Below are positions 51,167-61,467 of a stretch of DNA of 64,000 bases, in pieces (within the stretch, counting starts at the first letter, position 1; every line of letters begins with the position of its first letter). This DNA comes from JAJXXT01 sp963764465 (lineage in GTDB: Bacteria; Pseudomonadota; Alphaproteobacteria; Acetobacterales; Acetobacteraceae). Location of the stretch: contig CAVXSO010000002.1 in the NCBI GenBank assembly GCA_963764465.1, forward strand, positions 248,001 through 312,000, in the 5' to 3' direction. The notes under the pieces were generated by a model. It was given only the letters and a program-made list of their open reading frames with translations. It made no database searches and was not told the origin of the DNA. A program made the position numbers and the translations under genes.

Positions 51167-52369
51167 CTAAGCGCTCAGGACGTTACCGAAACGAACCCAG
51201 GTCTTGCCGTCCCAGCGTTGGAGCTGCATCGAGCGGATCGGGTAATAGTTGGTGGGCGAGGTGTTCACCAGTACGCCAGGCAGCAGTATCGGAATCATGA
51301 GGTCCTTGAGGCTTGCCGCCTGCTTCATGATGTTCTCGCGTGTCACGTCCTTGCCGCACTGGCGCAGCACCTGCAGGAAGGTGAGCCCGATGCCGTAGGC
51401 GAAGACGAAGTTGTTGTCGGTCATGTCGGCGTTGGGCAGCCATTGCTTCATGAAGCCGCGCCACTCGCTCATACCGGCATCCTTGTCCCACTCATGATCA
51501 GTGGGGTCCTTCAAGTATCCGGCGCTGATCATGCCGATTGCCTTGTTCTCGCCGGCGGGTTTCAGCACCGAGCCGACCGAGATTGAAACGTTCGTCATGT
51601 AGAAGGTCGGCTTCCAGTTGAGGTCATAGACCTTGGCAATGGATTGCGCCGCGAATTTCGGAATCGCGCCGACCAACAGGGTGTCGGCGCCCGAGCCCTG
51701 CAGCTCCACGACCTGGCTGTCCACGGTGGGATCGGAGGTTTCATAGGACGCGGTCTTGACGATGATCTTGTCGGCCTTGTCGCCCAGAGCCGCGCGCGCG
51801 CCGTTGAGGTAGTCCTTACCGAAATCGTCGTTCTGATAGAGAATTGCGAGCTTAGCGTCCGGTTTCGTCGCCATCAGGTGCTTCATGTAGATGCCGGCCT
51901 CGACGGGGTAGGCCGGCTGCCAGCCCATCGTCCAGGGAAATTCCTTTTCGTTGCCGAATTTGGATGCGCCGGTGGCGACGAAGAGCTGGGGCACTTTCTT
52001 CTGATTCATGTATTTCTGCACTGCGGACTGCGTCGGCGTGCCAAGCCCGTTGAGGATCAGCGCCACCTTGTCCTGCTCCACCAGCCGCCGCGTCTCCTGC
52101 ACGGTGCGCGGCGGCGAATACCCATCATCACGCGGGATGAAATCGATCTTGCGTCCGTTCACGCCGCCGCCGGCATTGACCATCTTGAAGAACGCCTCGA
52201 GCCCGTGGCCGATCGCGCCATAGGCGGAAGCAGGGCCGGAATAGGCGTTGGTCTCGCCGACCTTGATACTGGTGGCGGTGATGCCCGTGGTATCGGCGGC
52301 AAGTGCCAGCGGAACCCGTGCGGTGGCGGCCAGCGCGCCGGCCGTGCCCAGAAGCGTGCGTCGTTTCAT
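51167..52369 (-). CDS. Branched-chain-type periplasmic binding protein
   Basis: 400 residues; signal peptide MKRRTLLGTAGALAATARVP with a twin-Arg start, cleaved near LALA. LivK-type fold: IKVGETNAYSGPASAYGAIG, VEQDKVALILNGLGTPTQSA, YQNDDFGKDYLNGARAAL, QSIAKVYDLNWKPTFYMTNV. It is the receptor of the importer encoded just upstream (52429-55795). The ligand is unknown; related receptors bind amides, urea, amino acids or aromatic acids. Confidence 0.9.
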   Translation of the reverse strand: MKRRTLLGTAGALAATARVPLALAADTTGITATSIKVGETNAYSGPASAYGAIGHGLEAFFKMVNAGGGVNGRKIDFIPRDDGYSPPRTVQETRRLVEQDKVALILNGLGTPTQSAVQKYMNQKKVPQLFVATGASKFGNEKEFPWTMGWQPAYPVEAGIYMKHLMATKPDAKLAILYQNDDFGKDYLNGARAALGDKADKIIVKTASYETSDPTVDSQVVELQGSGADTLLVGAIPKFAAQSIAKVYDLNWKPTFYMTNVSISVGSVLKPAGENKAIGMISAGYLKDPTDHEWDKDAGMSEWRGFMKQWLPNADMTDNNFVFAYGIGLTFLQVLRQCGKDVTRENIMKQAASLKDLMIPILLPGVLVNTSPTNYYPIRSMQLQRWDGKTWVRFGNVLSA

Positions 52370-52428
52370 GGTCGTCTCTTCCCTGTGTTGTCACGTTATG
52401 AAGGCGCGGACGATGAAGGCACGGAACG

Positions 52429-53370
52429 TTACGATCGGCGGAGGAGGTGGCGGCGCAGGCTGCCCCACACGCCCGCCGGCATCAGGAACATGCAGAGGAT
52501 GAGGAGCCCGCCATACACCGCGGCCGGGGCCGCCTTTGACACGGCGTCAGAGAGGTCCGGCACGTACTCGACGAAGACGGCGCCAAACAGGGCGCCGCCG
52601 ATTGTGCCCACGCCACCGACCACGAGCCCGACAAACAGCGAGATCGACAACAGTGCCGAGAAACTGTCGGGAGCCACGAACTGCACCACGATCGCCGAGA
52701 GCCCGCCTGCAAGCCCGGTGAACAGCGCCGAGATCGCAAAGGCGCGTGTCTTGAACGCGGCGAGATCGACGCCCATCGCCTCGGCGGCGAGCGGATTATC
52801 GCGCACGGCGCGCATCGCCCGGCCGATCCGCCCGCGCGTGATGTTGAGGGCTGCGATCAGCATCACGGTTGCTACCAGCAGCGTGAAAACGTAGAGCCAT
52901 TGGTCGGCGTTGAGCGGCAGGCCTGGTGGCGGATCTGGCTTATCGAGCACCAGGCCTTGCACGCCGCCGGTCCAGTGCTCGAACAGCTTGTATTTCAGCA
53001 GTTGCGGTGCTGCGACCGCGAGCGCGTAGGTGGTGAGCGCAAGATAGAGCCCGCCGAGACGCAGCGCCGGGAAGCCTACGAGGTAGCCGACCGCGGCCGA
53101 GACGATGGCGGCCGCGGGAAGCGTCGCCCAATATGGCACGCCGAAGCCGCTCATCAGGACGCCGGTGACATAGGCGCCGACCGCGAAGAACGCTCCGTGA
53201 CCGAGCGAGATCTGGCCCGTGTACCCGGTCACAAGATCGAGCCCCAGGATCGCGAGCGCGTAGATCAGCACCAGCGTCAGCTCGAAATCCTGATAGTCGG
53301 ACAGCAACAGCAACGGCGCCAGCAACGCCACCAGGAACAGTGCGACCCCGATCGCGATCTGCCGCGCCAT
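52429..53370 (-). CDS. Branched-chain-type ABC importer permease (LivM family)
   Basis: 313-residue membrane subunit with about nine helices and motifs LIYALAILGLDLVTGYTGQI, SLGHGAFFAVGAYVTGVL, GLYLALTTYALAVAAPQLL and IGRAMRAVRDNPLAAEAMGV. Starts at ATG 53370, 2 bp after the LivH-type gene. Fourth gene of the operon G-F-H-M-SBP-SDR. Confidence 0.9.
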   Translation of the reverse strand: MARQIAIGVALFLVALLAPLLLLSDYQDFELTLVLIYALAILGLDLVTGYTGQISLGHGAFFAVGAYVTGVLMSGFGVPYWATLPAAAIVSAAVGYLVGFPALRLGGLYLALTTYALAVAAPQLLKYKLFEHWTGGVQGLVLDKPDPPPGLPLNADQWLYVFTLLVATVMLIAALNITRGRIGRAMRAVRDNPLAAEAMGVDLAAFKTRAFAISALFTGLAGGLSAIVVQFVAPDSFSALLSISLFVGLVVGGVGTIGGALFGAVFVEYVPDLSDAVSKAAPAAVYGGLLILCMFLMPAGVWGSLRRHLLRRS

Positions 53371-53372
53371 CG

Positions 53373-54245
53373 CTACACCCGCACCACGATGGTTCGCCCC
53401 AGCAGCCCCGCGGGCCGCACCACGAGCACGCCCACGATGATCACGAGGGCGACGGTCAGCTTCAACGCATCGCCAACGAGATAGGCGCCGGCGAGATTCT
53501 CGATCACGCCGACGAGTACGCCGCCGAGCACGGCCCCAAGCGGATTTGTGATACCGCCGAGTAGCGCGCCGGCGAAGGCATAGAGGAGGATGCCCTGCAT
53601 CATGTTGGGATCCAGGAACACCACGGGAGCCACCATCATGCCGGCAACCGCGCCGATTCCGGCGGCCATGGCCCAACCCAGGGCAAGCATCCGATCAACG
53701 TTCACGCCCACCAGCCGCGCCGAGCTCGGGTTATAGGCCGCGGCTCGCAGCGCGAGCCCCAGCCGCGTGAAGCGAAAGAAGGCCCACACCGCCAGCAGCA
53801 CGATCATCGTCACCGCGGTCGAGCCAATGTCCTGCGGCGACAGATAACCGCCAAGGAGGCCGGCACCGCCGCCGAACGGGGAGGGGAACTTCTTGATCGT
53901 GAAACCGAACAGAGCGCCCGCCAGCGCGTTGAAGATCAGCAGCAGGCCGATGAAGACGCCAACCGCGGAGAGCACCGGCGCGTTGGCCAGGGGTTGCATC
54001 AGCAGGCGCTGGATCAACGCCCCGAGCAGCATGCCGAACAGGATGGTCAGTACGAAGGCGATCCAATATGGCACGCCGAGATTGATCAGGGCGAGCGCTA
54101 TGTACGTACAGAACATCGCCATCTCGCCCTGGGCGAAGTTCACGTGATGCGTGGATTGGAAGATCATCACGAGTGCCAGTGCCAACGAGGCGTAGATACC
54201 TCCTGTGACGATGCCGGCCAGCAGCTGGTGCAGGAACTCCGCCAC
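53373..54245 (-). CDS. Branched-chain-type ABC importer permease (LivH family)
   Basis: 290 residues. Motifs: GIVTGGIYASLALALVMIFQ, STHHVNFAQGEMAMFCTYIA, LALRAAAYNPSSARLVGVNV and LLGGITNPLGAVLGGVLVGV. GTG 54245 is the best start, as the first helix begins directly after it. It lies 4 bp downstream of the LivF-type gene. Confidence 0.9.
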   Translation of the reverse strand: MAEFLHQLLAGIVTGGIYASLALALVMIFQSTHHVNFAQGEMAMFCTYIALALINLGVPYWIAFVLTILFGMLLGALIQRLLMQPLANAPVLSAVGVFIGLLLIFNALAGALFGFTIKKFPSPFGGGAGLLGGYLSPQDIGSTAVTMIVLLAVWAFFRFTRLGLALRAAAYNPSSARLVGVNVDRMLALGWAMAAGIGAVAGMMVAPVVFLDPNMMQGILLYAFAGALLGGITNPLGAVLGGVLVGVIENLAGAYLVGDALKLTVALVIIVGVLVVRPAGLLGRTIVVRV

Positions 54246-54249
54246 TCGT

Positions 54250-54943
<694 letters not shown>

Positions 54944-54954
<11 letters not shown>

Positions 54955-55795
54955 GATGCGCCGCCTCGTGAGGCGTCGTGTCACCAAGATAGGCGCGGAT
55001 TACTTCGGCGTCGCGCTGCACCTCATCCGGTGTGCCGTCCGCGATCTTGCGCCCGAACTCGAGCGCCACCACGCGGTGTGACACTCGCATGACCAGGCTC
55101 ATGTGATGCTCCACGAGCAGCACCGCGAGGCCGAAGGTTTCGTGGATGTGACGAACGAGGTGCTCCAGCGCCGCCACCTCGCCATGATTGAGGCCGGCCG
55201 CCGGCTCGTCGAGCAGCAGCAGCTTTGGCTTGCCGACCAGCGCGCGCGCCATCTCAACGCGCTTCTGCGTGCCGAAGGGCAGTGCCGCGACCACTGTCTC
55301 GGCATGCGGGCGCAGGTCCATGAGGTCGAGCAGCCGCTCGACATGCTCGCGCGCCGCCGCCTCCTCGCGACGGACGGCACCGAGCCGTACGGCGTTCGCG
55401 AAAAATCCCGTGCGTCCGAGATGGTGCGCGCCGACCAGCATGTTGTCGCGCACGGTCATGCTGCGAAACAGCGCCACATTCTGGAAGGTGCGTCCGAGAC
55501 CCAGCTCGGCCATGCGATGGCGGGGCAGGGCGGTGGTGTCCGTGCCGTCGAACATGACGCGCCCGCGGGCCGGCCGGTAGATGCCGGACAGGCAGTTGAA
55601 CAGCGTCGTCTTGCCGGAGCCGTTTGGGCCGATCAGGCCGCAGATTTCCTGCGCGCCGACCGCGAAGGAAATGCCGTCGAGCGCCACGATCCCGCCAAAC
55701 CGCATGACGAGGCCCTGAACGTCGAGCAGAAGCCGTGGCGCACGCGTGCCGGCGAACGCCGTGTCGAGGCGCGCCGGCGCCTCGGCGAGGGTCAT
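54944..55795 (-). CDS. Branched-chain-type ABC importer ATPase (LivG family)
   Basis: 283 residues from ATG 55795 (GTG 55819 is an alternative). Walker A GPNGSGKTTLFNCLSG, LivG motif GLGRTFQNVALFRSMTVRDN, LPFGTQKRVEMARALVG as signature region (lacking the usual LSGGQ, as LivG proteins often vary here), Walker B LLLLDEPAAGLNHGE. First gene of this importer operon. The 236-bp gap upstream (55796-56031) separates it from the dehydrogenase operon and probably holds its promoter; I see no clear elements there. Confidence 0.88.
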
Positions 55796-56031
55796 CGGCC
55801 GCCCCCTGGCGACACACACGATAAAACCCGCATGCCCGCTTGCCGCGCTGCTCGCGCGCGCCTGCCTGCCATGGACACTCCCTGTCTTGACCTCCCGCGT
55901 TCTGATCGGACGGGATGGCGTCGGGAGCCTAGACAGGCAGGGACGCGGATTCGAGCAATTCCGGGGCTGCGCGGTTTTCCCTTGCCGTGGCGGGGAAGCC
56001 CTGTCCTGGCCCGCGTGAATTCGGGGCCGGG

Positions 56032-57003
56032 CTAGCGCGGCCTGGCGAGCAGCCCCAGATGGTCTAAAAGGTCGGCGAGCTTGGCGAAGGTCTGGCGGCG
56101 GTATTCATCCATGTCGCGGCCCTTCCAGTCGTAGAAGCCTTCGCCGCTGCGCGGCCCGATGCGCCCCGCGCGCATGTTGTCCACGATCACCTGCGGCGGT
56201 TCGAAGCGCGGCGCGGCCAACGCGTCCTTGAGGTAGTTGGCGGCGTAATAGAGGATGTCGCCGCCGCCGTAGTCGACGAACTCGAGCAGGCCGAGCACCG
56301 CGAAGCGGGGTCCGAAGCCGGTGCGGATCGCCGTGTCCACCGCTTCAGGAGTCGCCACACCCTCCGTCACGATGCGCGCGGCCTCGTTCATCGCGAGCGC
56401 CTGGATGCGAGGCACAATGAAGCCGGGTGCCGCCTTGCAGCGCACCGGTACCTTTCCGGCCTCACGCAGCAACGCCTCCATTCGAGCCAGCAGCGCCTCG
56501 TCCGTGCCGGCGCCGGGGCTCACCTCAACCAGCGGGATGAGGAAGGCCGGGTTGAGCCAGTGCGTGTTGAGAAAACGCTGTGGATTCGTCACGAACTTCG
56601 CCAGCGCCTCGATATCGAAGGTGGAGGTGGTGGAGGCGATCGGCACGTCCTTGCCAGCGTGGGCGCAGACACGGGCGAAGGCCGCCTGTTTCTGCTCCAT
56701 CACCTCGGGCACGGCCTCGAACACGGCGTCCGCGCGTGCCAGCGCCGCATCAGCCGCGTCGCCGGCCGCGAGCGAGAGCCGCGCCAGCATCGCCGCTTCC
56801 TGTTCGGTATCCAACCTTCCGATGCCGCGCATCACGCCGATGCCGTGCGCAATTTCCCGGCGCGCCAGCGCCAGCGCCGCCTCGGCCTCGGCTTGGGCGC
56901 GCGGCTTGACGTCCAGCAGCGCCACCTCGAAGCCGGTGTGCAGGAAGGCGTGCGCCATGCCGCGGCCCATCCGGCCAGGGCCAATGATCGCGATGCGCGT
57001 CAT
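56032..57003 (-). CDS. 3-hydroxyacyl-CoA dehydrogenase family protein
   Basis: 323 residues. N-terminal NAD-binding domain RIAIIGPGRMGRGMAHAFLH, the motif ADAVFEAVPEVMEQKQAAFA, then TSTFDIEALAKFVTNPQRFL and NTHWLNPAFLIPLVEVSPG, followed by the C-terminal dimerisation domain FIVPRIQALAMNEAARIVTE. It is the single-domain form, as in 3-hydroxybutyryl-CoA and carnitine dehydrogenases. It overlaps the opine-dehydrogenase-like gene by 4 bp, so a non-fatty-acid hydroxy substrate is possible. Confidence 0.88.
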   Translation of the reverse strand: MTRIAIIGPGRMGRGMAHAFLHTGFEVALLDVKPRAQAEAEAALALARREIAHGIGVMRGIGRLDTEQEAAMLARLSLAAGDAADAALARADAVFEAVPEVMEQKQAAFARVCAHAGKDVPIASTTSTFDIEALAKFVTNPQRFLNTHWLNPAFLIPLVEVSPGAGTDEALLARMEALLREAGKVPVRCKAAPGFIVPRIQALAMNEAARIVTEGVATPEAVDTAIRTGFGPRFAVLGLLEFVDYGGGDILYYAANYLKDALAAPRFEPPQVIVDNMRAGRIGPRSGEGFYDWKGRDMDEYRRQTFAKLADLLDHLGLLARPR

Positions 57004-58091
57004 CGCGCGCCGTCCATCAGCAGCCGGCGCAGCGAGGCGCGGTCCATGCCGGCGATGCCCATCGCCTCCACGGTGCGCCCGGTGCGGGAGAAATCCTCGC
57101 CGATCGCGGCGCCGGCGACGGCGAGCAGCCCGGCCGCCACCGGCATCGGCACGCCAGCCCATGCACCGAGCGAGGCCAGCAAGGCGAGGCCGCAGGCGAC
57201 GTCCTCGCGCATGTAGCGATGCGTTTCGAGATCGATATGTTCGCGCCAGTCCGCGCTGTCCACGAGCTGCGTGTGGCCACGCCTGCCGTACATCCACTCA
57301 TCGCCATCGGTCTTGTAGTGGTCGGCCAGTGGGAAATGCGGCCTGCCATAGCCCAGCGCCTCGCGCAGGCGGATGCGCTCGGCGTCCAGCACGTCGGTCA
57401 CGTGGCGGATCGCGGGCTGCGTGCCCTCGTTGTGGATGTCCCAGCGCTCGAAATGCTGCAGCGGCCCCGCGTTCATCGTGATCAGCGGCGGATGGATGAT
57501 CGGGCCCGCGTTCATCAGCGCGCCGTCGAGCCCATCCACCAACTGCTCGATCGCGGGGAAGGCTGCTTCCAGAACGGCGTAAGCCGCAGGCGCGAGGCGG
57601 GCGGGGTGCACGCCGGTCGGCAGCCTGGTCGCGCGCACGCGGATCGCGATGCGGGCGCCGCTGTCCGTCCGGTGCAGCCGGCACAGCCAGGGCAGCGTGC
57701 CGGCCTCGGCATAGGCGACCTCCGCGTTGTTGCCGGCAGCGCGCACGGCCTGGTCGAGCAGCAGCGTCCCCCAGGTGCCTGGTGGCAGAAACACGACTTG
57801 CCCGTCGCGCAGCAGCGGCGCCAGGCGCCGGGCGAGTTCCGGCTGCGAGAAGGCGGGGACGGGCGCGACGATCAGCGATGCCCCGCGCACGGCATCCGCG
57901 AGATCGTCGGTGGCGCCGAAGGTGACGTGGCGCTGGCCGGCGGCGTCCAGCAGCTCGATTCCGCCCGCGGCGAGGACCGGCTCCAGCGAGGCACGCTCGC
58001 GGCGCCACAGCACCACCTCATGCCCCGCGAGAGCGAGATCCGCCGCCGCGGCGTGGCTTCCATTGCCGCCGCCCAGAACCGCGATGCGCAT
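57000..58091 (-). CDS. Opine dehydrogenase-like NAD(P)-binding protein
   Basis: 363 residues of the octopine/nopaline dehydrogenase family. N-terminal Rossmann fold IAVLGGGNGSHAAAADLALA; the C-terminal all-helical domain has the family motifs LMNAGPIIHPPLITMNAG, YGRPHFPLADHYKT, and HRYMREDVACGLALLASLGA, with the catalytic His in PIIHPP. Family members join amino acids and oxo acids reductively or run the reverse. It is placed between MetE-like and hydroxyacyl-CoA dehydrogenase genes with 4-bp overlap; an opine or N-carboxyalkyl amino acid catabolic role is inferred. Confidence 0.82.
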   Translation of the reverse strand: MRIAVLGGGNGSHAAAADLALAGHEVVLWRRERASLEPVLAAGGIELLDAAGQRHVTFGATDDLADAVRGASLIVAPVPAFSQPELARRLAPLLRDGQVVFLPPGTWGTLLLDQAVRAAGNNAEVAYAEAGTLPWLCRLHRTDSGARIAIRVRATRLPTGVHPARLAPAAYAVLEAAFPAIEQLVDGLDGALMNAGPIIHPPLITMNAGPLQHFERWDIHNEGTQPAIRHVTDVLDAERIRLREALGYGRPHFPLADHYKTDGDEWMYGRRGHTQLVDSADWREHIDLETHRYMREDVACGLALLASLGAWAGVPMPVAAGLLAVAGAAIGEDFSRTGRTVEAMGIAGMDRASLRRLLMDGAR

Positions 58092-58094
58092 CGA

Positions 58095-59117
58095 CTAACC
58101 TCCAATTCGTGTGCGTGCCAGCGCGGCACCCGCCGCCAGCACCTGCAGCTTGGCCCGTGCCACGCGCCGCCCCATCGGCGCCATGCCGCAATTGGTGCAG
58201 GCGACGATGCGGTGCGGCGCCACGTGCCGTGCCGCGAGCTCCAGCGTCGCCGCGACCTGCTCGGGCGTTTCCACCACGTCGCTCGCGACATCGATCACGC
58301 CGACCAGCACGTCCTTGCCCGGCAGCAGCGCCATCAGCTCCGGCGGCACCTTGGAGTGGATGCACTCGAGCGAGACCTGGCCGATGCAGCTCTTCGCCAG
58401 GGCCGGGAACACCGTTTCGTATTGGCGCCAGGAATCGCCCAGCGTGCCTTTCCAGGCGCGGTTGGCGTCGATGCCGTAGCCGTAGCAGATGTGCACGGCG
58501 GTAGCGGCGTTGACACCAGCGGCGGCACGTTCAAGCGCGGCGACACCCCAGTCCGCCGCCTCCGCGAGATAGACATTGAAGGCAGGCTCGTCGAACTGGA
58601 TGACGTCAATTCCGTCGGCGGCCAGGGCCCGCGCTTCCTGGTTCAGCAAGTCGGCGAAGGCCATGGCCATGCGCACGCGGTCGCCGTAATACGCATCGGC
58701 CAGCGTGTCGACGAGCGTCATCGGGCCCGGCAGCGTGAACTTGATCCGTCGCTCGGTCGCCGCGCGCAAGATCCGCGCCTCGGTCTCGTGCACGCGTCCG
58801 CGCAGCGCGAGCGGACCGGTCACGGTCGGGCACAGCGCCTCGTAGCGGTTGTTGCGGATACCGATCTTCTGCTTGTGCACGAAGTCGATGCCCTCCACCT
58901 GGGCGAGGAAGCCATGCACGAAATGCTGGCGGGATTGTTCGCCATCCGTCACGATGTCGAGGCCTGCCGCCTCCTGCTCCTTGAGCCAGAGCAGCGTCGC
59001 GTCGCGCTTGGCGTCCGCGAGTGCGTCCCCTGTGGCACGCCATTCGGGCCACAGCTTGCCGGTCTCGGCGAGCCAGCCCGGCTTGGGCAGGGAACCCGCG
59101 ATGGTCGTCGGAAACAT
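58095..59117 (-). CDS. MetE-like methyltransferase (Meth_synt_2 domain)
   Basis: 340 residues equal to the C-terminal catalytic domain of cobalamin-independent methionine synthase, without its N-terminal half. It starts TTIAGSLPKPGWLAETGKLW. Zn ligands are kept: His and Cys in AVHICYGYG, Glu in QVSLECIHS and Cys in VACTNCGMAPMGRR. Homologues include methylcobalamin- or corrinoid-dependent methyltransferases and epoxyalkane:CoM transferase. It may take a methyl or alkyl group from the substrate of this pathway to a thiol. Follows the enoyl-CoA hydratase gene by 12 bp. Confidence 0.85.
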   Translation of the reverse strand: MFPTTIAGSLPKPGWLAETGKLWPEWRATGDALADAKRDATLLWLKEQEAAGLDIVTDGEQSRQHFVHGFLAQVEGIDFVHKQKIGIRNNRYEALCPTVTGPLALRGRVHETEARILRAATERRIKFTLPGPMTLVDTLADAYYGDRVRMAMAFADLLNQEARALAADGIDVIQFDEPAFNVYLAEAADWGVAALERAAAGVNAATAVHICYGYGIDANRAWKGTLGDSWRQYETVFPALAKSCIGQVSLECIHSKVPPELMALLPGKDVLVGVIDVASDVVETPEQVAATLELAARHVAPHRIVACTNCGMAPMGRRVARAKLQVLAAGAALARTRIGG

Positions 59118-59129
59118 GGGATTCCTCCG

Positions 59130-59945
59130 TCAGCGGCCGCGAAACGCGGGCGCGCGCTTCTCGAGGAAGGCGGCGACCGCTTCCTCGTGGTCCTCGGTGT
59201 TGTGCGCCATGCCCTGCATCAGCGCGCAGAGGTCGAGGTAGTCGGGCAGATCCATCCGCCTTGCGTAGGTGAGCAGGCGCTTGGTCATGCGCACCGTGCG
59301 CGGTGGCTTGGCGGCGAAGCTGGCGGCCATCTCGCGCGCGCGCGCCATCAGCTCGCCGGGAGGCAGCACGTCCAGCACCAGGCCGATCGCCAGCGCCTCC
59401 GCCGCCTCGATCATGCGGCCGGAGAACGTCAGTTCCGCGGCTCGCTGGTAGGAAACGCGGCGCTGCAGGAACCAGCCGCCGCCATCGCCGGGGATGATGC
59501 CGAGATTGATGAAGCTCTCCGCGAATTTGGCATTCTCGGAGGCAAGTCGCATGTCGCACATCGTCGCGAGGTCGCAGCCGGCGCCGATGGCGGGTCCGTT
59601 CACGGCGGCGATGGAGGGGATTTCGAGCGACGCCATGGCGAGTGCCATGCGCTGGATGCCGGCACGGTATTTGTTCTGCACCGTGTAGACGTCGCCGGCG
59701 AAGGAGCCGGCTTCGCGGTCGCGCATGTGCTTGACGTTGCCGCCTGCGGAAAAGGAGGAGCCGGCGCCAGTCAGGATGAGCACGCTCACGGTCTCGGACG
59801 CGTTGAGCCAGGCGCACACGGCCGCGATTTCCTCGGCGAGGCGGGTGCCAGTGAGCTCGTTGCGCACGTCGTGCCGGTCGAGCGTCAGGGTCGCGATCCG
59901 CCCGTCGACCTCGAGCTTCGCGTCGTGCAGTTCCGGGGGTGTCAC
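59130..59945 (-). CDS. Enoyl-CoA hydratase/isomerase family protein
   Basis: 271 residues, crotonase fold, with oxyanion-hole motifs SSFSAGGNVKHMRD and NGPAIGAGCDLATMCDMRLA, and catalytic-region FINLGIIPGDGGGWFLQRRV. GTG 59945 overlaps the aminotransferase stop (GTGA). The acyl-CoA acted on is unknown. Confidence 0.88.
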   Translation of the reverse strand: MTPPELHDAKLEVDGRIATLTLDRHDVRNELTGTRLAEEIAAVCAWLNASETVSVLILTGAGSSFSAGGNVKHMRDREAGSFAGDVYTVQNKYRAGIQRMALAMASLEIPSIAAVNGPAIGAGCDLATMCDMRLASENAKFAESFINLGIIPGDGGGWFLQRRVSYQRAAELTFSGRMIEAAEALAIGLVLDVLPPGELMARAREMAASFAAKPPRTVRMTKRLLTYARRMDLPDYLDLCALMQGMAHNTEDHEEAVAAFLEKRAPAFRGR

Positions 59946-61288
59946 GCCGCCTCCCGCTGCACGCCAGCGAGCGCGTTGTCCACGGCGCTGCCCAGCCGCT
60001 CCACGATCGCCGCGATGTGCTCGGGCCGCGCGATGTAGGGCGGCGCGATCACCACATGGTCGCCGTGCTTGCCGTCGATCGTGCCGTTCATCGGGTAGAC
60101 GGAAAGGCCGGCGTCCAGGGCCGCCTCGCGCACACGGTCGTAGAGGCGGAATTTCGGGTCGAACGCCTCCTTGGTCGCGCGGTCGGAGACCAGCTCGATC
60201 GCCTGGAACAGGCCACGGCCGCGGATGTCGCCGACATGCGCGTGGTTGCCGAAGCGCTCCTGCAGACCTTCCGCAAGCAGCTTGCCCATGGCGCGCACAT
60301 TGGCGAGCAATTCCTCCTCGGCGATCACCTTCTGCACGGCGAGTGCCGCGGCGCAGGCGACCGGGTGCGCCTGGTAGGTATGCCCGTGCATGAAAGCACC
60401 GGTGCCGGCCCGCAGGGCGGCGATGACGCGTTTGTGGATGAGGATGCCGCCAATCGGCTGGTAACCGCCACCCAGACCCTTGGCGATGACCTGGATGTCC
60501 GGGTTCACGCCCTCCTGTTCCCACGCATGGGTCGTGCCGGTGCGGCCCATGCCGCACATCACCTCATCGAGGATCAGCAGCGCGCCGTGGCGATCGCAGA
60601 CCGCGCGCATCGCCGGGAAATAGCCGGGCAGCGCGGTGACGCAGCCGGTCGTGGCGCCCACCACCGGCTCGGCGATGAAGGCGATCACGTTCTCGGCGCC
60701 GAGGCGCTGGAACTCCGCCTCGAGTTCGGCGGCGAGACGGGCCACATAGGCTTCGTCCAATTCGCCCGCCTGCTGGTGGCGGTAGGCGAAGCAGGGGGAG
60801 ACATGGCTGAACGCGTCCGAGAGGATCGGGCCGTAGGGCGCGCGGCGCATGGCGTTGCCGCCGGCCGCCAGGGCGCCGAGCGTGTTGCCGTGGTAGCTGG
60901 CGCGCCGTGCGATGAAGCGGGTGCGCTGCTGCTGGCCGATCTCGAGAAAATATTGCCGCGCGAGTTTCAGCGCCGCCTCCGTCCCCTCGGAGCCGGAGGA
61001 TATGAAATAGGCATGGGACAGGCCGCCCGGCTCGTGGCCGACCAGCGTTTCGGCCAGTTCCTCCGCCGCGTCGTTGGTGAAGCTCGTCGTGTGGGCATAG
61101 GCGATGGCGCGCAGCTGCGCCTCGATCGCGGCATTGACGCGGGCGTTGTTGTGCCCGAGGCAGGACACTGCGGCGCCGCCAGACCCGTCCAGGATGCGTG
61201 CCCCGGCGGCGGTCGTCATGTACATGCCGTCGCCGGTCGCGATCCGCACGGGCTCGGCGTTCAGGCTGCGGTGCAACAGGCGGCTCAT
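59942..61288 (-). CDS. Class III PLP-dependent aminotransferase
   Basis: 448 residues; omega-amino acid:pyruvate or diamine transaminase type. Motifs: YFISSGSEGTEAALKLARQY, RRASYHGNTLGALAAGG, LLILDEVMCGMGRTG and the PLP Lys in VIAKGLGGGYQPIGGI, then MHGHTYQAHPVACAAALAV. ATG 61288 is preferred over an upstream start that would add 32 poorly conserved residues. It opens the minus-strand operon aminotransferase-hydratase-MetE-like-opine DH-HCDH. Likely deaminates an imported amine or omega-amino acid. Confidence 0.9.
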   Translation of the reverse strand: MSRLLHRSLNAEPVRIATGDGMYMTTAAGARILDGSGGAAVSCLGHNNARVNAAIEAQLRAIAYAHTTSFTNDAAEELAETLVGHEPGGLSHAYFISSGSEGTEAALKLARQYFLEIGQQQRTRFIARRASYHGNTLGALAAGGNAMRRAPYGPILSDAFSHVSPCFAYRHQQAGELDEAYVARLAAELEAEFQRLGAENVIAFIAEPVVGATTGCVTALPGYFPAMRAVCDRHGALLILDEVMCGMGRTGTTHAWEQEGVNPDIQVIAKGLGGGYQPIGGILIHKRVIAALRAGTGAFMHGHTYQAHPVACAAALAVQKVIAEEELLANVRAMGKLLAEGLQERFGNHAHVGDIRGRGLFQAIELVSDRATKEAFDPKFRLYDRVREAALDAGLSVYPMNGTIDGKHGDHVVIAPPYIARPEHIAAIVERLGSAVDNALAGVQREAA

Positions 61289-61377
61289 GGCGTGGGTTTT
61301 CTCCTCGCGGCGCCGGGGGCGGGCCCCGGTGATGTGTTGGGGTGGTTTACCGGCAGGCTTTCCGGTTCGTGTCGTTC

Positions 61378-61406
61378 TTGACACCCTTGGGGGGCGAGGG
61401 TAGCAA
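61378..61406 (+). promoter_or_regulatory. Candidate sigma-70 promoter of the atp operon
   Basis: A perfect -35 element TTGACA (61378-61383) and a weak -10 TAGCAA (61401-61406) are separated by 17 bp. They lie 62 bp upstream of atpI ATG 61468, in the gap to the divergent aminotransferase gene, the natural place for the operon promoter. Confidence 0.4.
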
Positions 61407-61467
61407 CCCGCCCGTTTCCGGCAAGGGGGACCTGCTCAAGGGTTACTCAATGCCGGGGAGATGTCCC

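Noticed and set aside
57219..60038. A 939-codon open frame antisense to the opine-DH, MetE-like and hydratase genes
   Set aside because: Same cause; it spans three well-recognised genes on the minus strand and has no domain-like features.
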